In this document: positions 42,901 to 51,868 of the stretch, in pieces
How the letters are laid out: every line of letters begins with the position of its first letter
Position numbering within the stretch: position 1 is the stretch's first letter
Source: Xanthomonas sp. GPE 39
GTDB taxonomy: Bacteria; Pseudomonadota; Gammaproteobacteria; Xanthomonadales; Xanthomonadaceae
Length of the DNA stretch: 64,000 nucleotides
Assembly (NCBI RefSeq): GCF_000963005.1
Contig: NZ_JZHZ01000007.1
Location: 171,274-235,273 of the forward strand
Reading direction: 5' to 3'
Translations under genes and position numbers: made by a program
Notes under the pieces: model-generated
What the model saw: the letters and a program-made list of their open reading frames with translations, nothing else
The model's database searches: none
What the model was told of the DNA's origin: nothing

Positions 42901-43218
42901 ATGAGCATCTCCAACGAGGCGTTGATTGCGAAGATCGACGCCGATCCGAAATACCACGCGCTCAAGCGCCAGCGCAATGCGTTGGGCTGGACGTTGACCA
43001 TCCTGATGTTGCTGGTCTACTTCGGTTTCATCGGCTTGATTGCGTTCGACAAGGCGTTCCTGGCACAGCCGATCGGCAGCGGTGTCACCACCATCGGCAT
43101 TCCGATTGCCATTGGGGTCATGGTGTTCACGATCATCATCAACGCCATCTACGTGCGCCGTGCCAACAGCCACTACGACCGGCTGACCGCGCAGATCCTT
43201 GAGGACGCCCGCTCATGA
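42901..43218 (+). CDS. DUF485 inner-membrane protein
   Basis: 105 residues with two membrane helices (about 34-58 and 65-88) in the family pattern ([29 protein letters not shown]). DUF485 genes regularly precede acetate permease genes, as yjcH precedes actP in E. coli. Its stop overlaps the actP ATG (43215-43218). It has no assigned biochemical role; it probably assists ActP in the membrane. Confidence 0.92.
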   Translation: MSISNEALIAKIDADPKYHALKRQRNALGWTLTILMLLVYFGFIGLIAFDKAFLAQPIGSGVTTIGIPIAIGVMVFTIIINAIYVRRANSHYDRLTAQILEDARS

Positions 43219-44945
43219 ACAGAGTTATGCGAATGCCTGTGATGTTGCTGGCCACGCTGTTGCCAGTAGGCGTGGCGTTGGCGGCTGGTGGCGATGTTGG
43301 CCAGACCGACAAGCAGCCGACCAATTGGGTGGCGATTGCGATGTTCGCATTCTTCGTCGCCTGCACCTTGTGGATCACCAAGTGGGCGTCCAAGAAGACT
43401 CGCTCGGCCGCGGATTTCTATACCGCCGGCGGTGGTATCAGCGGCTTCCAGAACGGTCTGGCGATTGCCGGCGACTTCATGTCGGCGGCCTCGTTTCTGG
43501 GCATCACTGCGGCGGTGATGGCCAATGGCTACGACGGCCTGATCTACGCGATCGGTTTCTTGGTGGGCTGGCCGATCCTGACCTTCCTGATGGCCGAGCG
43601 CCTACGCAACCTCGGCAAGTACACCTTCGCCGACGTGGCCGGTTACCGTTTCGCACCGGCTGCGATCCGTGGCTTCGCCGCCGCCGGCACCTTGGTGGTG
43701 GTGTTGTTCTATCTGATCGCGCAGATGGTCGGTGCCGGTGCGTTGATCAAATTGCTGTTCGGCTTGGACTACTGGGTGGCGGTCAGCCTGGTCGGCGTGC
43801 TGATGATGATCTACGTGTTGTTCGGCGGCATGACTGCCACCACGTGGGTGCAGATCATCAAGGCGGTGTTGCTGCTGAGCGGCGTGACCTTCATGGCGGT
43901 GGCGATCATGTGGCACTTCCATTTCAGCTTCGAAGCGTTGTTCGCCGAGGGCGTGCGGGTGAAGACGGCGGTGGCGGCCAATGGTGGCGCTTCGCCGGAG
44001 GAGGCGGCCAGCGCTGGCCTGGCGATCATGGGCCCTGGCGGTTTCGTCAAGGATCCGATCTCGGCGATCTCCTTCGGCATGGCGCTGATGTTCGGCACTG
44101 CTGGCTTGCCGCACATTCTGATGCGCTTTTTCACCGTGCCCGACGCCAAACAGGCGCGCAAGTCGGTGTTGTGGGCCACCACTTGGATCGGCTATTTCTA
44201 CATTCTGATCTTCATCATCGGCTTCGGCGCGATCGCCCTGGTATTGACCAACCCGCAGTTCGCCGATGTCGCCACCGGCACCATCCACGGCGGCAAGGGC
44301 GCGGCCAACATGGCGGCGGTGCTGGTCGGCAATGCGGTGGGCGGTAACGTGTTCATGGGCTTCATCTCCGCAGTGGCCTTCGCCACCATTCTGGCGGTGG
44401 TCGCTGGCCTGACCCTGTCCGGCGCTTCGGCGGTGTCGCATGACCTGTACGCCACGGTGCTGAAGAAGGGTCAGCCCGCGCCTGGTTCGGAGTTGAAGGT
44501 GTCGCGCATCACCACCATCGCGTTGGGCGCGATTGCGGTGTTGCTGGGCATCGTGTTCGAGAAGCAGAACGTTGCCTTCATGGTCTCGCTGGCGTTCGCC
44601 ATCGCCGCCTCGGCCAACTTCCCGGTGCTGTTGCTGTCGCTGCTGTGGAAGGACTGCACCACCCGTGGCGCGGTGATCGGTGGCTTCCTGGGCCTGATCT
44701 CCTCGCTGGTGCTGACCGTCCTGTCGCCGTCGGTATGGGTGGACACGCTGGGCAATGCCACCGGCTCGGCGCCGTTCCCGTATACCTCGCCAGCGTTGTT
44801 CTCGGTGACGATCGGTTTCGTTGGCATCTGGCTGTTCTCGTTGTTGGACGGCAGCGCGCAGGCGGCCAAGGAGCGTGCGGCATTCAAGGCGCAGCAGGTC
44901 CGCGCCGAGACAGGTCTGGGCGCTTCGCGCGGATCGGCGCACTGA
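43215..44945 (+). CDS. actP: Cation/acetate symporter ActP
   Basis: 576-residue sodium:solute-symporter-family permease that imports acetate and other short carboxylates with a cation. N-terminal signal-like helix, then about 13 helices; SSS signatures include [30 protein letters not shown] (in two parts of the motif) and [21 protein letters not shown]. Translationally coupled to the DUF485 gene. Together with acs this gives uptake and activation of acetate. Confidence 0.95.
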   Translation: MNRVMRMPVMLLATLLPVGVALAAGGDVGQTDKQPTNWVAIAMFAFFVACTLWITKWASKKTRSAADFYTAGGGISGFQNGLAIAGDFMSAASFLGITAAVMANGYDGLIYAIGFLVGWPILTFLMAERLRNLGKYTFADVAGYRFAPAAIRGFAAAGTLVVVLFYLIAQMVGAGALIKLLFGLDYWVAVSLVGVLMMIYVLFGGMTATTWVQIIKAVLLLSGVTFMAVAIMWHFHFSFEALFAEGVRVKTAVAANGGASPEEAASAGLAIMGPGGFVKDPISAISFGMALMFGTAGLPHILMRFFTVPDAKQARKSVLWATTWIGYFYILIFIIGFGAIALVLTNPQFADVATGTIHGGKGAANMAAVLVGNAVGGNVFMGFISAVAFATILAVVAGLTLSGASAVSHDLYATVLKKGQPAPGSELKVSRITTIALGAIAVLLGIVFEKQNVAFMVSLAFAIAASANFPVLLLSLLWKDCTTRGAVIGGFLGLISSLVLTVLSPSVWVDTLGNATGSAPFPYTSPALFSVTIGFVGIWLFSLLDGSAQAAKERAAFKAQQVRAETGLGASRGSAH

Positions 44946-44983
44946 CCCGCGCCAAAGCACGATCTTCGCCAAAGTGGTTGCAC

Positions 44984-45011
44984 ACGACGCCGGCCTTTGC
45001 GCCGGCGTCGT
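44984..45011 (+). terminator. Strong hairpin after actP
   Basis: ACGACGCCGGC and GCCGGCGTCGT form an 11-bp perfect stem with loop CTTTGC, 38 bases past the actP stop. There is no T-run, so it may protect the 3' end or slow polymerase rather than be a classical terminator. Confidence 0.5.
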
Positions 45012-45095
45012 CGTGTGTGCGGTGCTGTCCGCATGGAAACACGATGGCAGCGGCTTCATGTCATCTCTACCGATAGCGCATCGTATAGTGCGCCC

Positions 45096-46526
45096 ATGCT
45101 CACACCTGTTGCCGATGCCGCCGACACGCCGCTGGCCGCCTTGCCAGCCACCCTGCAACGTCTGCGCGCGGCCTGGCAGGCTGCCAAGCCGGAGCGGAGC
45201 CAGCGTCGCGATGATCTGCTCAGGCTGCGCGCCGCGCTGAAACGGCGTTTGCCGGAAATGGCCGATGCCATCGCTGCCGATTTCGGCCACCGCTCGCGCC
45301 ACGAGTCGCTACTTGCCGACGGTATGACCGTGCTCGGCGAAATCGACCACCTGCTGCGTCACCTCAACCGCTGGATGCGCCCGCAACGGATTGGTGCCGG
45401 CTGGCGGCTGTGGCCGGCGCGCGCGGAAGTGCGGCTGGTGCCGGTCGGTGTGGTTGGGGTGATCGCGCCGTGGAACTATCCGGTCAATCTGGCGCTGATC
45501 CCGTTGGCCACCGCCATCGCCGCCGGCAACCATGTTTATCTGAAGCCATCCGAACACACCCCGCGCACCGCGCAATTTCTGCAATCCCTGTTGGCCGAGG
45601 TGTTCCCGCCGCAGCGGGTGGCGGTGGCGCTGGGTGGCGTTGAGATAGGCGCTGCGTTCGCCGCCTTGCCGTTTGACCATTTGGTGTTTACCGGCTCCAC
45701 TGCGGTCGGGCGCAAGGTGATGGCGGCGGCCGCGCCCCATCTGACGCCGCTGACCCTGGAGTTGGGCGGTAAATCGCCAGCCATCGTCTGCCCGGACTAT
45801 CCGCTGGAACAGGCCGCCGCGCGCCTGGCCACTGGCAAATGGTTCAACGCCGGACAAACCTGCATCGCCCCGGATTATGTGCTGATTGATGCTGATCGCA
45901 TCGCGGCGCTGGTACAGGCGCTGCGTGCGCAGGTGCTGGCGCGCTACGGCGATTTCGCTAACGCCGAGGATTACACGCGCATCGTCAACGAAGGTCAGTA
46001 CCGACGCCTGCGCGGTTACCTGGACGATGCGCGCGCGCGTGGATTGGAGGTGATTGAACTGGCCAGCATCGATCCCACTCGTGCTGAGCGCGAACGCTTG
46101 ATCGTGCCCACCGTGGTGCTTCAGCCTTGCGACGATGCACTGGTGATGCAGGAGGAGATCTTCGGCCCGATCCTGCCGTTACGCGGCTATCACACGCTGG
46201 ACGCCGCCATCGCTGAGATCAACGGCCGCGACCGGCCACTGGCGCTGTATCCCTTCAGTCATGACCGCGACCAGATCGAAAACATCTTGCATGCCACGCT
46301 CGCTGGCGGTGTCACCGTCAACGACAGCCTGCTGCATTTCGCGGCCAATGCGCTACCGTTTGGCGGTATCGGCCCGAGCGGCATGGGTGCATACCATGGC
46401 CGCGCCGGCTTCGATGCTTTCAGCAAAGCTTTGCCGATTCTGTGGCAGTCGCGTTGGGCCGGTACCGATCTGCTGAAACCACCCTACGCGCGGATCGCGC
46501 GCATGCTCACGCTTCTTTTACGCTGA
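45096..46526 (+). CDS. Aldehyde dehydrogenase, coniferyl-aldehyde-dehydrogenase type
   Basis: 476-residue NAD(P)-dependent aldehyde dehydrogenase. Landmarks: IAPWNYPVNLALIPLATAIAAGN, KPSEHTPRTA, FTGSTAVGRKVM, catalytic-type glutamate in LELGGKSP and the nucleophilic cysteine in NAGQTCIAPDY. The short length and C-terminal GGVTVNDSLLHFAANALPFGG place it with coniferyl-aldehyde dehydrogenase (CalB-like) and fatty aldehyde enzymes. Might oxidise lignin-derived aldehydes in a plant associate. ATG 45096 is chosen; the upstream open frame is intergenic hairpin sequence. Confidence 0.9.
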   Translation: MLTPVADAADTPLAALPATLQRLRAAWQAAKPERSQRRDDLLRLRAALKRRLPEMADAIAADFGHRSRHESLLADGMTVLGEIDHLLRHLNRWMRPQRIGAGWRLWPARAEVRLVPVGVVGVIAPWNYPVNLALIPLATAIAAGNHVYLKPSEHTPRTAQFLQSLLAEVFPPQRVAVALGGVEIGAAFAALPFDHLVFTGSTAVGRKVMAAAAPHLTPLTLELGGKSPAIVCPDYPLEQAAARLATGKWFNAGQTCIAPDYVLIDADRIAALVQALRAQVLARYGDFANAEDYTRIVNEGQYRRLRGYLDDARARGLEVIELASIDPTRAERERLIVPTVVLQPCDDALVMQEEIFGPILPLRGYHTLDAAIAEINGRDRPLALYPFSHDRDQIENILHATLAGGVTVNDSLLHFAANALPFGGIGPSGMGAYHGRAGFDAFSKALPILWQSRWAGTDLLKPPYARIARMLTLLLR

Positions 46527-46790
46527 CATAGCCAAAGTGCCGCGCCAGCAGAGGTGCTGTAGTTACTGAGCTGCTATTGAGTGGCTCGCGATACGCAGAG
46601 GCGTCCCTGGCTCGTCGTGCGCAGCATATTGGCTTCACGACATCTTACCTGCTCGTGTTCCGCCTCATATTCCGTGTCGGTGATTCCAGTGTGACTGGCT
46701 TCGTAGCGGAATATATGCGGCCATTAGCATTTTCTTTTTTGCGTCTCCTTGTGGAAATAAATAATTCATAGCGAGGTGTTAGGTTTTTTT

Positions 46791-48041
46791 ATGATGCCAC
46801 CGCCGATCACGGTGGCTCAGGCTCCTGCGCGAAACGTGCGTGCGGAGCGCAGCAAACGAGCTGCCGCCTGCGTCGACCTGACAGCGGCTCGTGCCCGTGT
46901 CTCTCCTTTCCCTCAGAACCGGACACAACCCAATAAGATCCCATTCGTTCCCTCGCCCCTGGCGCGTTCCTGCCGTGTGCTCGGCGTCCTGGTGGTCATG
47001 GCGGCCCTGCCGCAGATGGCGTTGGCTAAATGCACCGACACCGTCGGCACCAAGATGAGCAACATTTTGTTCCCCGACAGCAGCGGCGACGTCATCGTGC
47101 TTGCCCACCGCGGCCTATGGGGCCGCGCCGCAGGAGAGAGAATGCTCGACACGCCGGAAAACTCGCTCGGTTCGATGCAGGCCGCCGACTCGCAGTGCAT
47201 GGACGGTATGGAGCTGGACGTCAAGATCACCAGCGACGGCGTGCCAGTGTTGATGCACGACTATAACCTCGGCCGCACCACCAACATCTGGACCTCACGA
47301 GTCGGCGAAACCAAGTACAGCCCGATTACCAACGAGGGCGACAACCCGCGGGTCAATATGGTTCGGTGGCCGGTGGTGAGGCGTCTGTTGCTGCTGACCC
47401 CCGACCGCAGGACGACGACTAACTATACAGTTCCAAGCGTGTCTGCCGTGTTCGCCTACTACAAGCAGCACGGCCTGCATACGCCGATCGTGTTCGATAT
47501 CAAGTCCGCTGACGCGGTCCGCGCAGTGTCGCATGACGCCGAAGCCGCGTTCTCGGTGGCGTCGCCCAGCTTCGTGGCAACCAAGGTCAACGCCACCCTG
47601 TACCCGAGCCGCGCGGCTTACAGAGTCGATGGCAGCGCGATGGTTGGCATCCCGATATTCACGACCAACATGCTGGCGAAGATCGATGTCGACAAAGCCG
47701 TCGCCGATTGGTTGGATACCAAAGAGCCGATTGAGATCGACGTCAAGCAGCTCGGCGGTCTACTGCAGAAGCAGGCCGATTTGGTGCGCGAGAGCGGTGC
47801 GCGTCTGTCCGTGTTCCAGACGATTCCGGACGGTCCGCGCGAGGGGATGTTCTTCAAGAACACAGGTGCGTGCTGCTATCAGTTGTCTGACCTGTACTTC
47901 TCCTATCCGGGCGGCCGCGATACCGCTGATAACCGCGGTGATCTCGACTTCATCGTCAACCAGGAATCCTTCGGCCTGATCACCACCGACGATCCGAAGG
48001 GAGCGATCGCCTACCTGCAAGCGCGTGGCAAGCACGACTGA
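46791..48041 (+). CDS. Periplasmic glycerophosphodiester phosphodiesterase
   Basis: 416 residues from ATG 46791. The GDPD barrel has LAHRGLWG (HR), TPENSLGSM (EN), DGMELDVKITSDG (E, D) and LMHDYNLGRTT (HD), the residues for metal binding and catalysis; IEIDVKQLGG and FGLITTDDP lie later. It hydrolyses glycerophosphodiesters to glycerol 3-phosphate and an alcohol. A hydrophobic export segment (VLGVLVVMAALPQMALA) lies unusually far in, after about 60 residues; a GTG at 46977 would place it at the N-terminus and may be the real start. Exported to the periplasm or beyond. The next gene follows after 97 bases. Confidence 0.88.
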   Translation: MMPPPITVAQAPARNVRAERSKRAAACVDLTAARARVSPFPQNRTQPNKIPFVPSPLARSCRVLGVLVVMAALPQMALAKCTDTVGTKMSNILFPDSSGDVIVLAHRGLWGRAAGERMLDTPENSLGSMQAADSQCMDGMELDVKITSDGVPVLMHDYNLGRTTNIWTSRVGETKYSPITNEGDNPRVNMVRWPVVRRLLLLTPDRRTTTNYTVPSVSAVFAYYKQHGLHTPIVFDIKSADAVRAVSHDAEAAFSVASPSFVATKVNATLYPSRAAYRVDGSAMVGIPIFTTNMLAKIDVDKAVADWLDTKEPIEIDVKQLGGLLQKQADLVRESGARLSVFQTIPDGPREGMFFKNTGACCYQLSDLYFSYPGGRDTADNRGDLDFIVNQESFGLITTDDPKGAIAYLQARGKHD

Positions 48042-48138
48042 TTGCTTTGCATGACCTGGGCGGTCGACCATCCGGTCGACCGCCTCCCCCGACCGCGGCG
48101 CTCCGGCGCCGCGCGTGGACCATTTTCAGGAGAAGCGC

Positions 48139-49014
48139 ATGTCCGTTTTCTTTGCCAAGTCCGCCGCGCTGACCGTCTGTGCGCTGACCGCATTCGCCAC
48201 CCTCGCCGCGCCTGTCGCCGAGCACGCTGCCGCTGATCCGGTAGTGCTGCGGGTGGGCGCACAGCAGTTCACCGCCAGCGAATACCGCGCCCTGGCAGGC
48301 CAAGGCGCGCGCGGCGTCGCCGGCATCGACAATCCATCCGTCGTCCGCCGTTTTGCCGACCGCGCCATCCTGCTGGACCAGGCCAAGCAACAACACCTGC
48401 AGGATGATCCAGTTGTGGCCGCGCGCCTGCGCCAGGCTGCCGACGCGATCCTGGCTGAGGCCGCACAGGCTCGGCTCGTCACCAATGCGAAGATCGACGA
48501 AGCGATGTTGCGCAAGCAGTTCGCGGCGCATCCGGATGACTACACCGAATACGATCTGCGCCACCTGTTCGTCGCACTGCATCCACAGAACGGTGCGCGA
48601 GCCGGACATGTCTTGACCGATGCGCAGGCGCTGCAGCGTGCCGAAGCGCTCAAACGCCAGCTCGATGGCGGCGCCGATTTCGCCACCCTGGCGATGCGCG
48701 AGTCGGACGACGCCACCACCGCTGGCGATGGCGGGCAGTTGTCGCCGACCTTTGGTCGTTACTTGGCCGATGCGTTCGTCGCGCCGATCCACCAGCTTGC
48801 GGTGAATCAGGTATCCGCGCCGGTGCGCGGAACCGACGGTTACCATTTGATCTACCTCGAGACGAAGACCGCTGCGCGTTTCCAGACGGTGCGCGGGCAG
48901 ATCGAACTGCAGCTGCGCGAGCAGGCTGCCGCCGATGCCATGGAGCGGTTGCGCCAGGCGCAGCCGATGGCGTTTGACCGCGCCGCCTACGCCGCCGCCG
49001 CCGCCGCGCGCTGA
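48139..49014 (+). CDS. Periplasmic parvulin-type peptidyl-prolyl isomerase
   Basis: 291 residues. Signal peptide about 1-24 (SAALTVCALTAFATLAAP). A SurA/PpiC-like N-terminal helical chaperone part (about 35-125) is followed by a parvulin domain (about 135-255), with YDLRHLFVAL, ADFATLAMRESDDATTAGDGGQLSPTF and PVRGTDGYHLIYLE. It would help outer-membrane or secreted proteins fold. AGGAGA stands five bases before the ATG. The next gene starts eight bases after its stop, so they are likely co-transcribed. Confidence 0.88.
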   Translation: MSVFFAKSAALTVCALTAFATLAAPVAEHAAADPVVLRVGAQQFTASEYRALAGQGARGVAGIDNPSVVRRFADRAILLDQAKQQHLQDDPVVAARLRQAADAILAEAAQARLVTNAKIDEAMLRKQFAAHPDDYTEYDLRHLFVALHPQNGARAGHVLTDAQALQRAEALKRQLDGGADFATLAMRESDDATTAGDGGQLSPTFGRYLADAFVAPIHQLAVNQVSAPVRGTDGYHLIYLETKTAARFQTVRGQIELQLREQAAADAMERLRQAQPMAFDRAAYAAAAAAR

Positions 49015-49022
49015 GTAGACCG

Positions 49023-49829
49023 ATGTTGCCGCGTCCTGCACTGTTATGGCTCGGTGTCGGTGTCGCGACGGCGATCTCCGCTGTGCTCGCGGCTGTCCTG
49101 TTGTTGCCGACGACGGCGGCGGCGGTGCGAGCACCGTTGGAGCCTGCAGCCGGCTCCGTGTCCGCTGCTACGCCCGCCACGCTGGGGTTGCCGGCGGATG
49201 CGAGCCAAACGCAACGTCTGTACGCCACCGCGCTGCTGGCTCTGGACTGCCGGCAGCGCGCGCAAGAGCCTGCCCCCAGCGCGATGCTGACACCAGGGAG
49301 CGATGAGGCCAACAACGAGGACGCCAAGGCGGACCGTCTGGCGGAACAGCGGCGGCGCGTGGCCTGTCGCGGTGTCGCCCAGATCGATGACGCGCAGGCC
49401 GAGGCGATGCTGCGTACCGCCGCCGTGCACGGCGACGCCGATGCGCAGCGTTACCTGCTGAAGCGGCGGGTGGAGCAACTGGCTGCGCGGGCGGTCGCCG
49501 CAGACGGGCAACTCAAGCCGCTGTCCGCCGCCGACCAGCACGATGCCGAGGATGTGGTCAGGCAACTGGAAGACCGCGCATTGAACGGTGATCGCCAGTC
49601 GATCGATGCGTTGGCACAGTTGCTGGCCTCGCCTTGGCTGACAGTGGCCGACCCCCCGTATGCTGCGGCTTGGGAGCTGGCCGCGCGGCAGGCGCCGGAT
49701 CGGCCATTTCCGCCGCCGGAGCAGTTGGTCGATGCCGAGGAACTGCTCGATGGGCTGAACGAGGCGCAGCGCCAGCAGGCGCTAAGCCTGGCGTCTGGGC
49801 TGTTCGCACAGTGCTGCGCGCGGCACTGA
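49023..49829 (+). CDS. Hypothetical exported or membrane-anchored protein
   Basis: 268 residues. One N-terminal hydrophobic segment (about 7-33, ALLWLGVGVATAISAVLAAV) serves as signal or anchor; the rest is soluble, Ala-rich and helical, with segments that resemble Sel1/TPR-like repeats (AEAMLRTAAVHGDADAQRYLLKR; DRALNGDRQSIDALAQLL). C-terminal CC pair near the end (FAQCCARH). No family recognised. Follows the parvulin gene by eight bases, so a periplasmic helper role is conceivable but unproven. Confidence 0.75.
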   Translation: MLPRPALLWLGVGVATAISAVLAAVLLLPTTAAAVRAPLEPAAGSVSAATPATLGLPADASQTQRLYATALLALDCRQRAQEPAPSAMLTPGSDEANNEDAKADRLAEQRRRVACRGVAQIDDAQAEAMLRTAAVHGDADAQRYLLKRRVEQLAARAVAADGQLKPLSAADQHDAEDVVRQLEDRALNGDRQSIDALAQLLASPWLTVADPPYAAAWELAARQAPDRPFPPPEQLVDAEELLDGLNEAQRQQALSLASGLFAQCCARH

Positions 49830-49907
49830 ACGGCCCGGCGCTTGCGCGTTTGGCCGTTGCGGCGGCTGCGGTCAGAATAGTGGCCGGCTCCTCGTCTTGG
49901 ATTTCCT

Positions 49908-50687
49908 TTGAAAATCGCCTCCTGGAACGTCAACTCGCTCAACGTGCGCCTGCCGCACTTGCAACAGTGGCTGGATGCGTTCGCGCCAGATGTGGTGGGC
50001 ATCCAGGAGACCAAATTGGAGGACCACAAGTTTCCCGATGCGGCGCTGGTTGAAGTCGGTTATCGCAGCGTATTTGCCGGACAGAAGACCTACAACGGCG
50101 TGGCAATCTTGTCGCGCACGCCGCTGCGCGATGTGCAGATCGGTGTGCCGGGTCTGGAAGACGAGCAGAAACGCGCCATCGCCGCGACCGTGGGCGATCT
50201 GCGCATCGTCAACCTGTACGTGGTCAATGGTCAGGATGTGGGAAGCGACAAGTACAGCTACAAGTTGCGCTGGCTGCAGGCCGTGCATGCCTGGCTCGCC
50301 GTCGAGCTGCAACGCTATCCGCGTTTGCTGGTGCTGGGCGATTTCAACATCGCGCCAGACGCGCGCGACGTACACGATCCGCTGGTGTGGAGCGATGACC
50401 ACATTCTCACCTCCACCGCCGAACGTAGCGCGCTGCGCAAGTTGTTCGAGCTGGGCTTGCATGATGGCTTTCGCCTGCACCATGACGATGGCGGTATTTT
50501 CAGTTGGTGGGATTATCGTCAGGCGGGCTTCCGCCGCGATCTCGGCCTACGTATCGATTTGACTCTGGTGTCCGATGCGCTGAAGGCATGCACACGTGCT
50601 GCTGGTATCGATCGCACACCACGGACCTGGGAGCGTCCCAGCGATCATGCGCCCGCCTGGATCGCGCTGGAGCCGACGCAGGCATGA
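49908..50687 (+). CDS. xthA: Exodeoxyribonuclease III
   Basis: 259-residue AP endonuclease/3'-5' exonuclease of base-excision repair. The exonuclease-endonuclease-phosphatase fold is complete: KIASWNVNSLNVRLPHL, IQETKLEDHKFP (metal ligand E), VLGDFNIAPDARDVHDP, and the C-terminal PSDHAPAWIAL with the catalytic histidine. Only a TTG (49908) fits the family start MKIASWNVNSL. A hairpin terminator of the opposite-strand gene lies beyond its end. Confidence 0.94.
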   Translation: MKIASWNVNSLNVRLPHLQQWLDAFAPDVVGIQETKLEDHKFPDAALVEVGYRSVFAGQKTYNGVAILSRTPLRDVQIGVPGLEDEQKRAIAATVGDLRIVNLYVVNGQDVGSDKYSYKLRWLQAVHAWLAVELQRYPRLLVLGDFNIAPDARDVHDPLVWSDDHILTSTAERSALRKLFELGLHDGFRLHHDDGGIFSWWDYRQAGFRRDLGLRIDLTLVSDALKACTRAAGIDRTPRTWERPSDHAPAWIALEPTQA

Positions 50688-50777
50688 TCGCCTCCGGTCA
50701 TGGCGACGACCGACACGCAGATTGGCAATCTCATCGGTTCGCTTGCCATGCGATGCGCATGCGGCCGCAAAACGTAA

Positions 50778-50799
50778 AACGCCCGGCGAACCGGGCGTT
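50778..50799 (-). terminator. Rho-independent terminator of the GlsB/YeaQ gene
   Basis: AACGCCCGG-CGAA-CCGGGCGTT is a perfect 9-bp stem; read on the minus strand it is followed by T-rich sequence (TTACGTTTT). It lies 25 bases past the end of the minus-strand gene and may also end the xthA transcript. Confidence 0.75.
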
Positions 50800-50823
50800 G
50801 GCGCGTAGTGTCGCGGTGATGCG

Positions 50824-51075
50824 TCAGCGTGCGCGGCCGCGGGTGACCAGATTGACGACCGCAAGCAGAATGACCGCGCCGATCAACGAATACAGGAACG
50901 TCCACAGATTGATCGCTTGGTTGATCCCGCCGCCGAACACCCAGCCGGCGATCAACGCGCCGACGATGCCGACCACGATGTTCATGATGATCCCCTGCTG
51001 TGCATCGCGACGCATGATGATGCTGGCCAGCCAGCCCACGATGCCGCCAACGATCAACCAGATGATGATGCCCAT
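50824..51075 (-). CDS. GlsB/YeaQ/YmgE family membrane protein
   Basis: 83 residues, three hydrophobic helices with the glycine-zipper pattern GIIIWLIVGGIVGWLASIIMRR ... VVGIVGALIAGWVFGG. This 'transglycosylase-associated' family is small and stress-linked; no enzymatic activity is established. ATG 51075 is chosen as the family start; upstream in-frame codons do not fit. Stands alone with its own terminator. Confidence 0.92.
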   Translation of the reverse strand: MGIIIWLIVGGIVGWLASIIMRRDAQQGIIMNIVVGIVGALIAGWVFGGGINQAINLWTFLYSLIGAVILLAVVNLVTRGRAR

Positions 51076-51186
51076 GCGTGACACTCCTCGGTTCTGCCCG
51101 CACCAGGAGCGGTGGAGCATGACGCATTTAAGGGGCCTCGCCGTGAAGCGACCGTATAACGTCAGGGCTGGCGCGCAGGGGCGCTG

Positions 51187-51834
51187 GTGTCCTGTGGGTG
51201 CCAGGTGAGCGTACCGATTCCATTGCCGACCTCGGCAGCGTGGCAGGACTGCCGTATCGGTCCGGTGGCGCTATGGCTGCGGTCGCACCCACCACGTACC
51301 TCTGGTGAGGCGACCGCGCGGTCCCTGCTGGCCGCCGAACTGGGGGTGACGTCGGCGCAGTTGCCGCTGCACCGCGATGCGCGCGGACGGCCCGTCCTGC
51401 ATGCGCCGCTGGCGCATGTGGATACCGGCTGGAGCCATAGCGGCGATTACCTGCTGGTGGCGGTCGCGGCAGATGTGCGGCTGGGCGTGGACATCGAGCG
51501 CCAGCGTCCGCGTCCGCGTCTGCTCGAAGTGGCGCAACGGTTCTTTCATCCGGACGAGACGGCGATGCTGCTGGCGCTGGCGGCACCCGCGCGCGAGGCG
51601 CTGTTCTTTCGTCTGTGGTGCGCCAAGGAGGCGCTGCTGAAGGCGCACGGCCATGGTCTGGCGTTTGGCTTGCATCGGTTGTGTTTTGCCGAAGATGCCG
51701 CCGGTGGACTGCACTTGGCCTGGTGTGACCCTGCCCTGGGCAGGGTTGCTTGCTGGCACGTACACGAATGGCAGGCGCTGCCTGGCTACCGCGCCGCACT
51801 GGCCTGGCGCCGGCTCGATGCATCAAGCCGGTGA
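51187..51834 (+). CDS. 4'-phosphopantetheinyl transferase, Sfp type
   Basis: Transfers the phosphopantetheine arm of CoA to a carrier-protein serine. 215 residues with the Sfp motifs: VDTGWSHSGDYLLVAVA, RLGVDIERQRPR (metal-binding D and E) and FFRLWCAKEALLKAHGHGL. No ATG is available at the N-terminus; GTG at 51187 or 51205 are the options. Carrier-protein partners are not in this window. Converges with the PhoD gene, leaving about 34 bases between. Confidence 0.88.
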   Translation: MSCGCQVSVPIPLPTSAAWQDCRIGPVALWLRSHPPRTSGEATARSLLAAELGVTSAQLPLHRDARGRPVLHAPLAHVDTGWSHSGDYLLVAVAADVRLGVDIERQRPRPRLLEVAQRFFHPDETAMLLALAAPAREALFFRLWCAKEALLKAHGHGLAFGLHRLCFAEDAAGGLHLAWCDPALGRVACWHVHEWQALPGYRAALAWRRLDASSR

Positions 51835-51868
51835 TGTAGGATCGATCACTGGGTGAGGCGCGTGGGGA

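Noticed and set aside
43602-45302. 566-codon minus-strand frame across actP
   Set aside because: His/Gln/Arg-rich shadow translation of a membrane-protein gene; no start context and no family signal.
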